The notes under the pieces: generated by a model
What the model was told of the DNA's origin: nothing
The model's input: only the letters and a program-made list of their open reading frames with translations
The model's database searches: none
Assembly: GCA_026993355.1 (NCBI GenBank)
Contig: JALWTX010000014.1
Location: forward strand, 1 to 64,000
Source: Flavobacteriales bacterium
Lineage (GTDB): Bacteria; Bacteroidota; Bacteroidia; Flavobacteriales; Flavobacteriaceae
Length of the DNA: 64,000 nucleotides
Direction: 5' to 3'
Made by a program: the position numbers and the translations under genes
Shown here: positions 44,284-53,477 of the stretch, in pieces
Position numbering within the stretch: position 1 is the first letter of the stretch
Layout of the letters: each line of letters opens with the position of its first letter

Positions 44284-44910
44284 TTAAGGAATATTTAGGT
44301 ATTTGTGTGTCTGCAAGGATATTTTCCACCGCGGATTTTTTTCTACATAGTCAATTATTTGCGGGGTCATTTTTTGACGATTGGACCATTCGGGCTGTAA
44401 ATATAAACGGCATTGATTATTGGTTAATAAGCTGGCGCGTTTTTCGGCAAAATCAAAATCCGTCTTATTAAAAATAATCACTTTCATTTCATCGGCCACA
44501 TCATAAAAACTTTCTTTTGGAGGTTCGTTTTTTTTAGGTGAGAGACAAATCCAATCAAAATTGCCACTTAACTGGCCTGTTCCTGACGTTTCCAAATGTA
44601 TTTCCTTCCCCGCTTGATGTAATGCATGGGTTATATAATTTAAGTTGTAAAGGGTAGGTTCGCCACCGGTGATGACGATTGTTTTAATATGGGACGGAAT
44701 TTTATTGATAATATCATCTACTTTTGTCAGCGGGTGTAGTTCAGGATCCCAACTCTCTTTAACATCACACCAATGACACCCAACATCGCAACCACCTACT
44801 CTAATAAAAAACGAGGCGGTTCCTGTATGGTAGCCTTCGCCTTGAATAGACAAAAAATATTCCATAATGGGCAAATATTGCCCCTCTGTATCTAAAATAT
44901 TTTGTTTCAT
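44284..44910 (-). CDS. queE: 7-carboxy-7-deazaguanine synthase
   Basis: A 208-residue radical SAM enzyme of queuosine synthesis. The cluster motif C-x3-C-x2-C is in GGCDVGCHWCDVKESWD. SIQGEGYHTGTASFFIRV at the N terminus and VITGGEPTLYN, the SAM-binding glycine motif, match QueE. It turns carboxytetrahydropterin into CDG. Other queuosine genes are not nearby. It is divergent from the T9SS protein gene across 149 bases. Confidence 0.93.
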   Translation of the reverse strand: MKQNILDTEGQYLPIMEYFLSIQGEGYHTGTASFFIRVGGCDVGCHWCDVKESWDPELHPLTKVDDIINKIPSHIKTIVITGGEPTLYNLNYITHALHQAGKEIHLETSGTGQLSGNFDWICLSPKKNEPPKESFYDVADEMKVIIFNKTDFDFAEKRASLLTNNQCRLYLQPEWSNRQKMTPQIIDYVEKNPRWKISLQTHKYLNIP

Positions 44911-45031
44911 TTAAAAATATTAGGCTGCAAAAATACGCTTTTTTTATAGTTTATTTTCAGTAGTTATTGTTTTTTCTGTATTATTTAAGTTTAATATTTG
45001 TATAATGTTTAAAATTTAAAGTAAAATTTTG

Positions 45032-45039
45032 TAAATTTG
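45032..45039 (+). promoter_or_regulatory. Probable -7 element (TAAATTTG)
   Basis: TAAATTTG fits the Bacteroidota -7 consensus and lies 21 bases before the ATG at 45060, giving a leader of roughly 15 bases. Confidence 0.5.
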
Positions 45040-45059
45040 CCGTTTAAATAATTATTCGT

Positions 45060-47987
45060 ATGAAAAAGAAATATTTTGTATTGTTTGTTTTAGCATTGGC
45101 TTTTCTACAGCTTTCGGCGCAGCAAAAGCCTTCTTTTATTATCCATTCGGCACCGGTAAAGATAGTGCCACCTTTGTCCTCTTTTAAAGTTTTGCCTAAA
45201 CCCGAACACAAGGGTGAAGTCAATCCTAAGCGGCATAGCGGTCAAAATAATATAGTTCCCGGTAAAGGGCTGCCCAAGGGTGTTGATCCTTTGTTAAAGG
45301 CATATGAAAATGCTCAAAGACGGGTGCCAAATACTCCCATTTTAACATTTGAAGCAGCCAATGATGGCGCCACCCCTTCTGATCCGACCGGTGCGGCAGG
45401 TCCTAATCATTATGTAATGGCCTATAATACAGCCTTTAAAATATTTGATAAGTCAGGTCAGGTTTTGGTGCCCGAAACCGCATTAAGTGCTTTGTTTCCC
45501 GGACATACAAGTGACGGCGATCCTATTGTACTATATGACCAATTTGCCGACCGGTTTGTTATTACCAATTTTGATGTATCAGCAACCCCCAATAAACTTT
45601 TGGTGGCAGTAAGTCAAACTAACGATCCGGTTAACGGCGGATGGTATATTTATGCTTTTGAAATACCCGGCACCTCTTCTAATAATTTTATAGATTATCC
45701 TAAATTTTCTATTTGGAGCGACGGTTATTATGTCACTTCAAATAAAGATGCTTCTACCGCATCGACCAGTAATGTGGTATTTGTGATGGAAAGAGACCAA
45801 ATGATAGCAGGCAATCAATCGGCACAAATGCTTGGTTTTCCGTTACCCGGTATTACAACTAATGGTTTTTATTCTCCTTCCGGATTTAATGTTTCGGGCA
45901 ATCAAATGCCCCCGGCCGGTGATGCGCAAATTATTTATATGCAAGATGATGCCTGGTCAGGTGTCAATCAAGACCATTTGAAAATTTGGCATATTAATGT
46001 AGATTGGCAAACACCCTCAAATTCTACTATTAGTAATACGCCTGATGAAATTGCTGTTTCGCCTTTTAATGCCGTGTTTGATAATGGTAGTTTTTCAAAT
46101 TTGCCACAACCAAACGGAACAAAAATTGATGCCTTGCAAGCCACTGTCATGTTTATGACCAATTATAGACGTTTTGCAGATCACAATTCGGTGGTATTAA
46201 ATTTTGTCGTCAATACCGATGGTCAAGGCAAAGCCGGTATTCGCTGGTATGAATTGCGTCAAACTTCTGATAATGCACCTTGGACGGTTTACCAAGAAGG
46301 GACGTATATAGACCCGAGTGGTCATCCAACATTTGCCGGTTCTATAAATATGGACAAAAAAGGCAATATCGGTTTAGGTTATACCATAGTGGATACTGAC
46401 CAAGTGCCTGAGTTGCATTATACCGGACGCTTAGCTACAGATCCTTTAAGCCAAATGACCATGGGTTCTACTACTATTACGCCCGGTTTAGAATCGGATC
46501 CTGCTGATCGTTATGGCGATTATGCCCAACTGACTGTTGATCCTTCTGACAATTTAACTTTTTGGTTTATTAGCGAATATTTTACGGCGCAAGGACGTGC
46601 CGATCAAGTAGCAGTTTTTAAATTTGGAACAGATTATGATTATGATGCTGGCATTGCAGAAATTTCCGCACCGGTTTCAGGAATTCTTTCGAATAATGAA
46701 ATCATCAGTGTTCAAATTCATAATTACGGCTTGCAATCCATTAGTAATTTTCCGGTGAGTTATCAAGTTGATGGTGGTGCGGTGGTTACAGAAAATTTTA
46801 CAGGTACTTTGGCACCAAATGCTACAACTACCTTTAACTTTGCCACGCCGGTCGATTTATCAACGGTTGGTCATACTTATGCCATTACAGCCATGACAAA
46901 CTTAAGTGGAGATCAGGATACAACTAATGACGCTATTACCAAACAGGTAACTAATTTAGCGCCTAATGATATGGGGGTTACGGCCATTCTTTCACCACAA
47001 TCAGGTCCGGGATTGAGCAATGCAGAACAGGTATCGGTAGAAATTACCAATTTTGGCGGGGCCTCCCAATCAAATGTGCCTGTTTCATATAGTTTAAATG
47101 GGCAAACTGTTCAAGAAACGGCTGCAGGCCCTTTTCCGGCAAATTCCACTACTAATTATACCTTTAGTCAAACGGCTGATTTGTCCAATATCGGAACTTA
47201 TACGCTTACGGCTGTTACTCACTTGTCTAATGACAGCAATCCGTCCAACGATAGTTTTAGTGTAACGATTGAACATAATATATGTCAACCGCAAAGTGAC
47301 TGTACATATGGCGACCAGATTACACAAATAAGTTTGAGTGATTTAAATAACAGTTCGACTTGTGGCAATAATGGGTATTCCGATTTTACTAATATGACGG
47401 CAAATTTAAATGCCGGTCAAACCTACCAGTTAACTATTACAGTAGGCTATTCACAAGAGCATCTAACTGCTTGGATAGATTATAATAATAATTTTCAATT
47501 TGAAGATAATGAAAAAATAGTGGACAATTATGAATTTGGTGCCGGCCAGAGTGGTGCAGGTACTTATAGCCATACTTTTAATGTAACCTTGCCCGGTAAT
47601 GTTGTCAGTGGCGATCATTTAATGCGTTTACGCACCAATTGGCAAAATCCCGTACCTGATGCATGTTCAAATGTAGATTATGGAGAAACGGAAGATTATA
47701 AAGTCAATGTAAATTCACCCAATGCTGTAGTCGATGCGCAAATAATGATTAAAACTTATTTGGAGAATAATCATTTTTTAGTTGTATTAAACACAACAAA
47801 AATTAAATCTGATTTAGATTTGGAAGTTTTTGATATCAACGGGCAGCAAATTGTTTATCATACACTAAAAAATAATAATGGACAATATGCCTATGATTTA
47901 GATTTGCGCTACGTAGCCAAAGGGGTTTATATGGTAAAAATAGGCAATGATAAGTTTGTCAAGATTAAGAAGATAATTGTGCGGTAA
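45060..47987 (+). CDS. Secreted adhesin-like protein with CARDB, GEVED and T9SS type A domains
   Basis: A 975-residue exported protein. The signal peptide ends LQLSAQ. A large N-terminal domain (about 100-520) has DGATPSDPTGAAGPNHYVMAY, seen in several flavobacterial surface proteins. Two CARDB-type Ig repeats follow near residues 526-625 and 634-735 (DAGIAEISAPVSG, DMGVTAILSPQSG). A GEVED domain lies at about 741-883 (AWIDYNNNFQFEDNE; GETEDYKVNV at its end). The last 80 residues are a T9SS sorting domain (GVYMVKIGNDKFVKIKKIIV). Surface attachment or glycan binding is likely; no catalytic site was seen. Confidence 0.85.
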   Translation: MKKKYFVLFVLALAFLQLSAQQKPSFIIHSAPVKIVPPLSSFKVLPKPEHKGEVNPKRHSGQNNIVPGKGLPKGVDPLLKAYENAQRRVPNTPILTFEAANDGATPSDPTGAAGPNHYVMAYNTAFKIFDKSGQVLVPETALSALFPGHTSDGDPIVLYDQFADRFVITNFDVSATPNKLLVAVSQTNDPVNGGWYIYAFEIPGTSSNNFIDYPKFSIWSDGYYVTSNKDASTASTSNVVFVMERDQMIAGNQSAQMLGFPLPGITTNGFYSPSGFNVSGNQMPPAGDAQIIYMQDDAWSGVNQDHLKIWHINVDWQTPSNSTISNTPDEIAVSPFNAVFDNGSFSNLPQPNGTKIDALQATVMFMTNYRRFADHNSVVLNFVVNTDGQGKAGIRWYELRQTSDNAPWTVYQEGTYIDPSGHPTFAGSINMDKKGNIGLGYTIVDTDQVPELHYTGRLATDPLSQMTMGSTTITPGLESDPADRYGDYAQLTVDPSDNLTFWFISEYFTAQGRADQVAVFKFGTDYDYDAGIAEISAPVSGILSNNEIISVQIHNYGLQSISNFPVSYQVDGGAVVTENFTGTLAPNATTTFNFATPVDLSTVGHTYAITAMTNLSGDQDTTNDAITKQVTNLAPNDMGVTAILSPQSGPGLSNAEQVSVEITNFGGASQSNVPVSYSLNGQTVQETAAGPFPANSTTNYTFSQTADLSNIGTYTLTAVTHLSNDSNPSNDSFSVTIEHNICQPQSDCTYGDQITQISLSDLNNSSTCGNNGYSDFTNMTANLNAGQTYQLTITVGYSQEHLTAWIDYNNNFQFEDNEKIVDNYEFGAGQSGAGTYSHTFNVTLPGNVVSGDHLMRLRTNWQNPVPDACSNVDYGETEDYKVNVNSPNAVVDAQIMIKTYLENNHFLVVLNTTKIKSDLDLEVFDINGQQIVYHTLKNNNGQYAYDLDLRYVAKGVYMVKIGNDKFVKIKKIIVR

Positions 47988-48006
47988 ACTTATGGATGAT
48001 AAAACT

Positions 48007-48039
48007 AAAAACCCTGATTTTTCGAAATCAGGGTTTTTT
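48007..48039. terminator. Bidirectional terminator between convergent genes
   Basis: AAACCCTGATTT and AAATCAGGGTTT flank a TTCG tetraloop, with A and T runs outside both arms. It can end both the T9SS gene (plus) and trxA (minus). Confidence 0.9.
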
Positions 48040-48058
48040 ATAGATTAAATTTTAAAAT

Positions 48059-48388
48059 TTAAGCCTCATCATTGACCAATTGTCCAATGGCTTTGTCAAA
48101 AACTTCAAATGGTGCCACACCGACTTGTCTGCCAATGGCTTCACCATCTTTAAAAACCAAAATAGTCGGGATATTTCGCACACCGTATTCAGCTGCATAC
48201 TTTTGTTCTTTATCCACATCTACTTTGGCTACGACAATTTTGTCACCGTATTTTTGCTCTAATTGGTCCATTACAGGAGCCACCATTCTACAAGGGCCAC
48301 ACCATACAGCCCAAAAGTCTACTACTACAGGTTTGTCCGATTTTAAAACGACATCTTCAAAAGTGTCATCCGTTACTACTACTGGCAT
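48059..48388 (-). CDS. trxA: Thioredoxin
   Basis: A 109-residue thioredoxin with the active site VVDFWAVWCGPCRMVAP, the buried Asp in VAKVDVDKE and the cis-Pro in RNIPTILVFKDGE. It has no signal peptide, so it acts in the cytoplasm as a disulphide reductant, for example for ribonucleotide reductase. It stands alone and converges on the T9SS gene. The 207 bases between its start and the DUF255 gene hold no further gene. Confidence 0.96.
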   Translation of the reverse strand: MPVVVTDDTFEDVVLKSDKPVVVDFWAVWCGPCRMVAPVMDQLEQKYGDKIVVAKVDVDKEQKYAAEYGVRNIPTILVFKDGEAIGRQVGVAPFEVFDKAIGQLVNDEA

Positions 48389-48595
48389 ATTTTTTATGAT
48401 TTTATGGATTAATACAAATTTTTATGCAAAAATACACAATATTTTTATTATTCTATCAGGTGTATTATCCCATCTTTTTATTTAACTATCAAGATTTTTT
48501 ATAAAGTGCCTGTGTGTGTTAAATTAATTTCCATAAAAATGTATTTTTCCATTTAGATTAATTAAATTGCCTTTTAAAACTTATTTTGAAAAGCG

Positions 48596-50719
48596 ATGAA
48601 AAAGATTTTGTTTATTATTTTATTACTTTCTGCAATGGCTTGTCAAACGCAAAAAAAAGAAACTATGTCAGAGAAAAAAACTTATAAATTTACTAACGAT
48701 TTAATTCACGAATCCAGTCCTTACTTATTGCAACATGCGCACAATCCTGTTCATTGGCATCCCTGGGGGAAGCAGGCTATCGATGAAGCTAAAAAATCTA
48801 ATAAACTTATGATTATTAGTATTGGTTATGCGGCTTGTCACTGGTGTCATGTTATGGAGCACGAAAGTTTTGAAGATACTACTGTTGCCAAATTAATGAA
48901 CACTTATTATGTACCTGTCAAGGTTGACAGAGAAGAACATCCTGATGTTGATAAAATTTACATGAGCGCTGTCCAGCAATTGACCGGCCGTGGCGGGTGG
49001 CCTTTAAATGTGGTGGCGCTACCCGATGGCCGACCGGTTTGGGGCGGTACATATTTTCCAAAACGCCAATGGATGCAGGCTTTACAACAAATTGCCGAAA
49101 TGTGGCAAAATAACCCTGATAAATTATATACAGTAGCCAATCAATTGGAACGTGGTATTAAAGCGGCAGAAATCATCCGTCCCAATAATGACCAAAAGCC
49201 TTTTACCAAAGAAACCATCCGGCAAGCTTTAAAGTTTTGGAAGCAATATAAAGACAATAAATATGGCGGTTTTAACCGTGCGCCCAAATTTCCCATGCCG
49301 TCACAATACCGCTTTTTGCTCCGGGCGGGCTATCAATTGGAAGATGCTGATATTTTAGATTTTGTCAAATTAACTTTAGATAAAATGGCGCAGGGAGGCA
49401 TTTATGATCATGTTAATGGCGGTTTTGCCCGCTATTCCACCGACTTAAAATGGCACATTCCGCATTTTGAAAAAATGTTATATGACAATGCCCAACTGGT
49501 AAGTCTCTATTCAGATGCTTATAAAATATATAAGGAACCAGACTACACCGATATAGTTAAACAAACATTAGCCTTTGTCGAAAAAGAATTGATGGATAAT
49601 ACCGGCGCTTTTTATTCATCTTTAGATGCCGATAGTTTAAATAAGGAAGGCGACTTGGAAGAAGGCGCTTATTATGTCTTCACAAAAGAGGAACTGGAAA
49701 AAACGATTGGGACGGATTTCCCTTTATTCAAAGAATATTTTAATATTAACCATTACGGACTTTGGGAAGATGGTAAATATCACTTGATAAAAAAAATGTC
49801 AGATGAGGAATTTGTAAAACAATATAACATTGACTTGTCTGATTTAAAACAAAAAGTGAAGCAGTGGCGATATAGATTACAAAAATTACGTAGTGAGCGT
49901 CCGCGTCCCCGCTTAGACGATAAAACGCTAACCTCGTGGAATGCCCTTATGCTCAATGCTTATGTCGATGCCTTTAAAACATTTGGAACTCCCAATTATT
50001 TAAGCATTGCGCGTCAAAACGCTGACTTTTTATTGGCGCATCAAGTTAAAGACGATGGCGGATTATACCATAGTTATAAGCAAGGTAAAAGCAGCATTGA
50101 AGCTTATTTAGAGGATTATGCTTTTTTAATCAAAGCTTTAATCAATTTGTATGAAGCAACCGGTGAGTCTAAATATTTATTAAAGGCAAACCAATTTAAT
50201 GACTATACCTTGCAAAATTTTTATGATAAGAAATCTGGTTTGTTCTATTTTACCCACCACAACAAAAAAGATTTGCTGACACGTCCCATGGAAACGGACG
50301 ATAATGTCATTCCTTCTTCAAATGCAGTAATGGCTGAAAATTTATTTAAACTGGGCCATTTTTTCGAAAAACCGGATTATATCCAAAAAAGTCGACAAAT
50401 GTTACATAACATTCTGCCTAAAATAAAATCTTATCCGGCCGGCTATTATTATTGGCTTAATGATATGCTCGATCATTTGGGACCTTTTTACGAAATAGCC
50501 ATTGTAGGGGATAAAGCTGCTGAAAAAGCAAGTGAATTTTTCCATTATTACATTCCTAATAAAATCCTGGCTTTTAGTTTGTCTCCTTCTGATTTGCCCT
50601 TGCTCAAAGACCGGTATGTGGCCGGTAAAACTTATATTTATTTGTGTGTTAATAATACCTGTCAATTGCCCGAAACCAAGGTTAAAGAGATTATAAAAAA
50701 AATCAAGGTAAAATTGTGA
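48596..50719 (+). CDS. DUF255 thioredoxin-domain lipoprotein (SPATA20/YyaL-like)
   Basis: A 707-residue protein. The N terminus is a lipoprotein signal (LLLSAMAC). A thioredoxin-like domain follows (about 30-190) with the family motifs [18 protein letters not shown] and [17 protein letters not shown], where CHWC is the putative redox site. The rest is an (alpha/alpha)6-type barrel resembling glycoside hydrolases ([40 protein letters not shown]). Function of the family is not settled. The lipoprotein signal places this member in the envelope, whereas many relatives are cytoplasmic. Confidence 0.85.
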   Translation: MKKILFIILLLSAMACQTQKKETMSEKKTYKFTNDLIHESSPYLLQHAHNPVHWHPWGKQAIDEAKKSNKLMIISIGYAACHWCHVMEHESFEDTTVAKLMNTYYVPVKVDREEHPDVDKIYMSAVQQLTGRGGWPLNVVALPDGRPVWGGTYFPKRQWMQALQQIAEMWQNNPDKLYTVANQLERGIKAAEIIRPNNDQKPFTKETIRQALKFWKQYKDNKYGGFNRAPKFPMPSQYRFLLRAGYQLEDADILDFVKLTLDKMAQGGIYDHVNGGFARYSTDLKWHIPHFEKMLYDNAQLVSLYSDAYKIYKEPDYTDIVKQTLAFVEKELMDNTGAFYSSLDADSLNKEGDLEEGAYYVFTKEELEKTIGTDFPLFKEYFNINHYGLWEDGKYHLIKKMSDEEFVKQYNIDLSDLKQKVKQWRYRLQKLRSERPRPRLDDKTLTSWNALMLNAYVDAFKTFGTPNYLSIARQNADFLLAHQVKDDGGLYHSYKQGKSSIEAYLEDYAFLIKALINLYEATGESKYLLKANQFNDYTLQNFYDKKSGLFYFTHHNKKDLLTRPMETDDNVIPSSNAVMAENLFKLGHFFEKPDYIQKSRQMLHNILPKIKSYPAGYYYWLNDMLDHLGPFYEIAIVGDKAAEKASEFFHYYIPNKILAFSLSPSDLPLLKDRYVAGKTYIYLCVNNTCQLPETKVKEIIKKIKVKL

Positions 50720-50736
50720 GATTTATCATTTTATTA

Positions 50737-50744
50737 TATATTTG
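50737..50744 (+). promoter_or_regulatory. Probable -7 element for the cytochrome c gene
   Basis: TATATTTG lies 32 bases before the ATG at 50769 and fits TAnnTTTG exactly. Transcription would begin near 50750. Confidence 0.55.
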
Positions 50745-50768
50745 CCTAATCAAAAATATATTTAAGTT

Positions 50769-51272
50769 ATGAAAAAATTAGGATTATTATTACTAGCCAT
50801 GATGATGATAAGTTTATCATCTTGTGGAGGCGACAACGCCAAAAAAGCTAAAGAAGGTGCAGAGCAAGCTGTAGAAGCTACTAAAGGTGCCGCTAAAGAA
50901 GCAACAGAAAAAGCAGAAGAAGCAACTGAGAAAGCTGCCGATGCTGCTGACAAAGCAGAAGAAGCTGCGGAAAAAACAGCTGATAATGCTAAAGAAGCTG
51001 CTGCTGATGTAGATGGCAAAGCTTTATTTACTAGCAACGGATGTATTGCTTGTCACCAAATGGACAAAAAAACCGTTGGACCTGCAGTTAAAGAAATTGC
51101 TGCTGCTTACGCCGGTAAAAAAGACGACTTGATCAAATTCTTAAAAGGTGAAGGTAAATCTATTGTTGACCCTGCTCAATTTGCTGTAATGCAACCCAAC
51201 CTGAATACCACTAAAAATTTAAGCGATGCTGAATTATCAGCTTTAGCCGATTATATTTTAAGTGCAAAATAA
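50769..51272 (+). CDS. Monoheme cytochrome c lipoprotein with Ala/Lys/Glu helical linker
   Basis: A 167-residue lipoprotein (signal ending ISLSSC). Residues about 25-80 are a repetitive Ala/Lys/Glu stretch (EATEKAEEATEKAADAADKA), predicted to be one long helix. The cytochrome c domain follows: heme motif CIACH near residue 94, KKTVGPAVKEIAAAYAGKKDD, and a Met ligand in FAVMQPNL. The helix could hold the heme domain away from the membrane. A related gene, now frameshifted, lies at 53061. It has its own promoter and a strong terminator. Confidence 0.88.
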   Translation: MKKLGLLLLAMMMISLSSCGGDNAKKAKEGAEQAVEATKGAAKEATEKAEEATEKAADAADKAEEAAEKTADNAKEAAADVDGKALFTSNGCIACHQMDKKTVGPAVKEIAAAYAGKKDDLIKFLKGEGKSIVDPAQFAVMQPNLNTTKNLSDAELSALADYILSAK

Positions 51273-51290
51273 TTTTTGCTAATTAGCACA

Positions 51291-51318
51291 AAAAGCCGCT
51301 CATTCGAGCGGCTTTTTT
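51291..51318 (+). terminator. Cytochrome c gene terminator
   Basis: AAAAGCCGCTC (51291-51301) pairs perfectly with GAGCGGCTTTT (51306-51316), loop ATTC, followed by more T. It lies about 20 bases past the stop. Confidence 0.9.
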
Positions 51319-51458
51319 TATGTTCAATTGTTGTTTAAAAAAAATATTTTAATGTTAAAAAACCTGTATTTTTTTCAATAGTTAATAGTTTGTTAACTCA
51401 AAAATAACCTTTTTAAAAAGATTATTTTATTTTAGCACTTCAACTTAATAACTTAACT

Positions 51459-52931
51459 ATGAAAAAAATTACCTATGCAAGTTTGTTCATTTTCTTGCTA
51501 TTTTTAAATGCATGTCAAAAAAATGAAAAAGATACACTGCAAAATAATAGTGCACAACCCGAAATTAACAAGCCTTACACAGGCAGGCAAGTTGCAGAAT
51601 ACATTGATCGTACCTACCAATTAAATGACCGTTTTGATTGGTCACTGGCAGATGATGTCGTTTTATGGAGTGCAGCTCTGTCAGGCCAACATATAATCTC
51701 TGTCGGTATTGGTAAAAACATTAATGGTAAAAAAGCTTTTGATGCTAAAACCATTTTGCATGATTTAAGTGATATTGAAGGTAAACCTGTTTCAGAAATC
51801 CTGATTTATCAAGACAATGATTTGCATTATATCGATGTTTTGGTAACGAAACTGGAGAGTGTTAAAATGTTACGTGGACTTAAAGATATCCGGTATATCG
51901 AACCAACAGGTTATGATTATTTTTCTTATGTACAAAACAAAAGTGCGTCCGGTTGCACCACCAATTCAGATAATATTTCTTCGGCTGATTACGGGACCCT
52001 CCCTTCCGGTGCCAAAGTGCCTTGGAATTATTACATCCACAACATTGACAAAGCTTGGCGATACAGCAAAGGACGTGGTATCGGGGTTGGTGTTATCGAC
52101 ACCGGTATTTCTAATTATCAAGCTAATTTAGGCAGTAAATTTGACGATTTTTACGGTGGCCGTTATGTTCAAAAATATGGTACTTACATTGATTCTTATT
52201 GGTATTGGTCAACCAATTATGATGGCTACCATGATAAATGCGGACACGGGACTTGTACAAACTCTTCTGTTGGTGCGCCTAATAATAACAATCATTTGCC
52301 GGTTGGGGTGGCTTACGAATGTAACTTGGTGTCTTACCGCGCAACAGCCGATGTGGTTCTTAACGACTATCATGAACGCAAAGGGGTCACCATGGCCTTA
52401 AAAGCTTTGGCTAACCGTAGTGATATCAAAATTATTTCAATGTCTATAGGCTATCCTTGGTCTATTGGTAATATTAAAGATGCGGTTAAGTATGCTTATA
52501 ATCATGGTAAATTAATTTTTGCAGCCGGCGGGACTTCTACTTCTTATACCAATTGGTATCCGGTTATTTTCCCGGCAAGCATGTCCGAAACAGTAGCAGT
52601 TACCGGTATTGAAGAAGGCGCAGGTTATAACGAATGCGACGTATGTCATACCGGCAGCAAAATAGATTTTACTTATGTGATGGAACGCGGTAATAATCAC
52701 CACCAACCGGTAGTGGGTTATTATAATAATACCTCAAGATATTTTGGCGGATCCTCAGTTGCAACAGCTTCAACAGCCGGTATAGCCGCATTGGTATGGG
52801 CACGTTACCCTTCATGGAACCGCAACCAAGTGTTGGATCGTTTGAAACGTTCCGCCCATTTTTATCCTTATAAGAATGGTGATTTTGGCTATGGAAACAT
52901 TGATGCTTTAAAAGCCGTTAGAGGTTATTAA
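51459..52931 (+). CDS. S8 (subtilisin-like) serine protease lipoprotein with a CxxCH motif
   Basis: A 490-residue protein. The lipoprotein signal ends LFLNAC. A propeptide-like region (about 40-150) precedes the subtilase fold. Catalytic Asp214 is in VGVIDTGIS, His263 in CGHGTCTNSS and Ser433 in GGSSVATASTAG. The usual oxyanion Asn is replaced: FAAGGTS at 354-360 has Gly where AAGN is normal. CDVCH at 393-397 is a CxxCH, resembling the heme site of the adjacent cytochromes. It may instead bind metal or be structural. It sits between two cytochrome c genes but has its own terminator. Confidence 0.85.
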   Translation: MKKITYASLFIFLLFLNACQKNEKDTLQNNSAQPEINKPYTGRQVAEYIDRTYQLNDRFDWSLADDVVLWSAALSGQHIISVGIGKNINGKKAFDAKTILHDLSDIEGKPVSEILIYQDNDLHYIDVLVTKLESVKMLRGLKDIRYIEPTGYDYFSYVQNKSASGCTTNSDNISSADYGTLPSGAKVPWNYYIHNIDKAWRYSKGRGIGVGVIDTGISNYQANLGSKFDDFYGGRYVQKYGTYIDSYWYWSTNYDGYHDKCGHGTCTNSSVGAPNNNNHLPVGVAYECNLVSYRATADVVLNDYHERKGVTMALKALANRSDIKIISMSIGYPWSIGNIKDAVKYAYNHGKLIFAAGGTSTSYTNWYPVIFPASMSETVAVTGIEEGAGYNECDVCHTGSKIDFTYVMERGNNHHQPVVGYYNNTSRYFGGSSVATASTAGIAALVWARYPSWNRNQVLDRLKRSAHFYPYKNGDFGYGNIDALKAVRGY

Positions 52932-52951
52932 AATATTTTTACTCTAAATTT

Positions 52952-52985
52952 AAATCCCCGTTTTATGTAAATGGGGATTTTTTAT
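52952..52985 (+). terminator. S8 protease gene terminator
   Basis: AAATCCCC (52952-52959) pairs with GGGGATTT (52973-52980), followed by TTT. It lies about 20 bases past the stop codon. Confidence 0.75.
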
Positions 52986-53060
52986 GTAAAAAAATAAAAC
53001 TTATCATTTTTTATTTTAATAAAATATTTTATTATTGTTTTATTAATATTTTTTTAACAT

Positions 53061-53428
53061 ATGAGAATTCAAATTTTGTTTTTTTTAAGTATTAGCTTTA
53101 TCTTAGGTGCTTTTAAAGTACCTCATAATCAATTGATTTTAAAAACTTATCATCAATATGATGCACCACCTGACATGCCCCCAATCATGTTAGAGAAAGG
53201 ATGCAATCTATGCCATACCGGTGACAAAACTATTGTTGGTCCCAGTTTTAAGACCATTTCTTTGACTTATAAAGGCGATAGACATTGTTAAACTTTTTAA
53301 ATGGCCAATCTGATGCAATTGTAAATCCGGAAGAATTTACTTACATGAAACCGGTTATAAATGAATTAAAGCATATTTCTGATGCTGACAAGAAAAAAAT
53401 AGTTGATTATATTTTAAGCTTCAAGTAG
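53061..53428 (+). pseudogene. Frameshifted monoheme cytochrome c
   Basis: An exported cytochrome c-like gene in two frames. The first part (53061-53291) has a signal (ISFILGAFK), the heme motif CNLCHTGDKTIVGPSF and then stops early. The remainder continues in the -1 frame to the TAG at 53426-53428: FLNGQSDAIVNPEEF, a Met in TYMKPVINEL, and KKKIVDYILSFK. Restoring one base near 53283 gives a protein that aligns along its length with the gene at 50769. A terminator follows at the expected place. It may be a true pseudogene or a sequencing error; the site is not an obvious slippery sequence. Confidence 0.8.
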
Positions 53429-53438
53429 AATAAAAAAA

Positions 53439-53470
53439 GAGCGGCTCATTTTGGAGTCGCTCAATTTTTT
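53439..53470 (+). terminator. Terminator after the broken cytochrome gene
   Basis: GAGCGGCTC (53439-53447) pairs with GAGTCGCTC (53454-53462) including one G-U pair, followed by AATTTTTT. On the minus strand it also gives a T run and may serve the convergent dehydrogenase gene. Confidence 0.75.
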
Positions 53471-53477
53471 AAATCTT

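Noticed and set aside
50762-51037. Ser/Ala-rich frame opposite the cytochrome c gene
   Set aside because: It is the mirror of the Ala/Lys/Glu repeat; the plus-strand gene has clear heme motifs.
53275-53295. Programmed ribosomal frameshift in the broken cytochrome gene
   Set aside because: There is no X-XXY-YYZ slippery heptamer at the break and no evident downstream structure.
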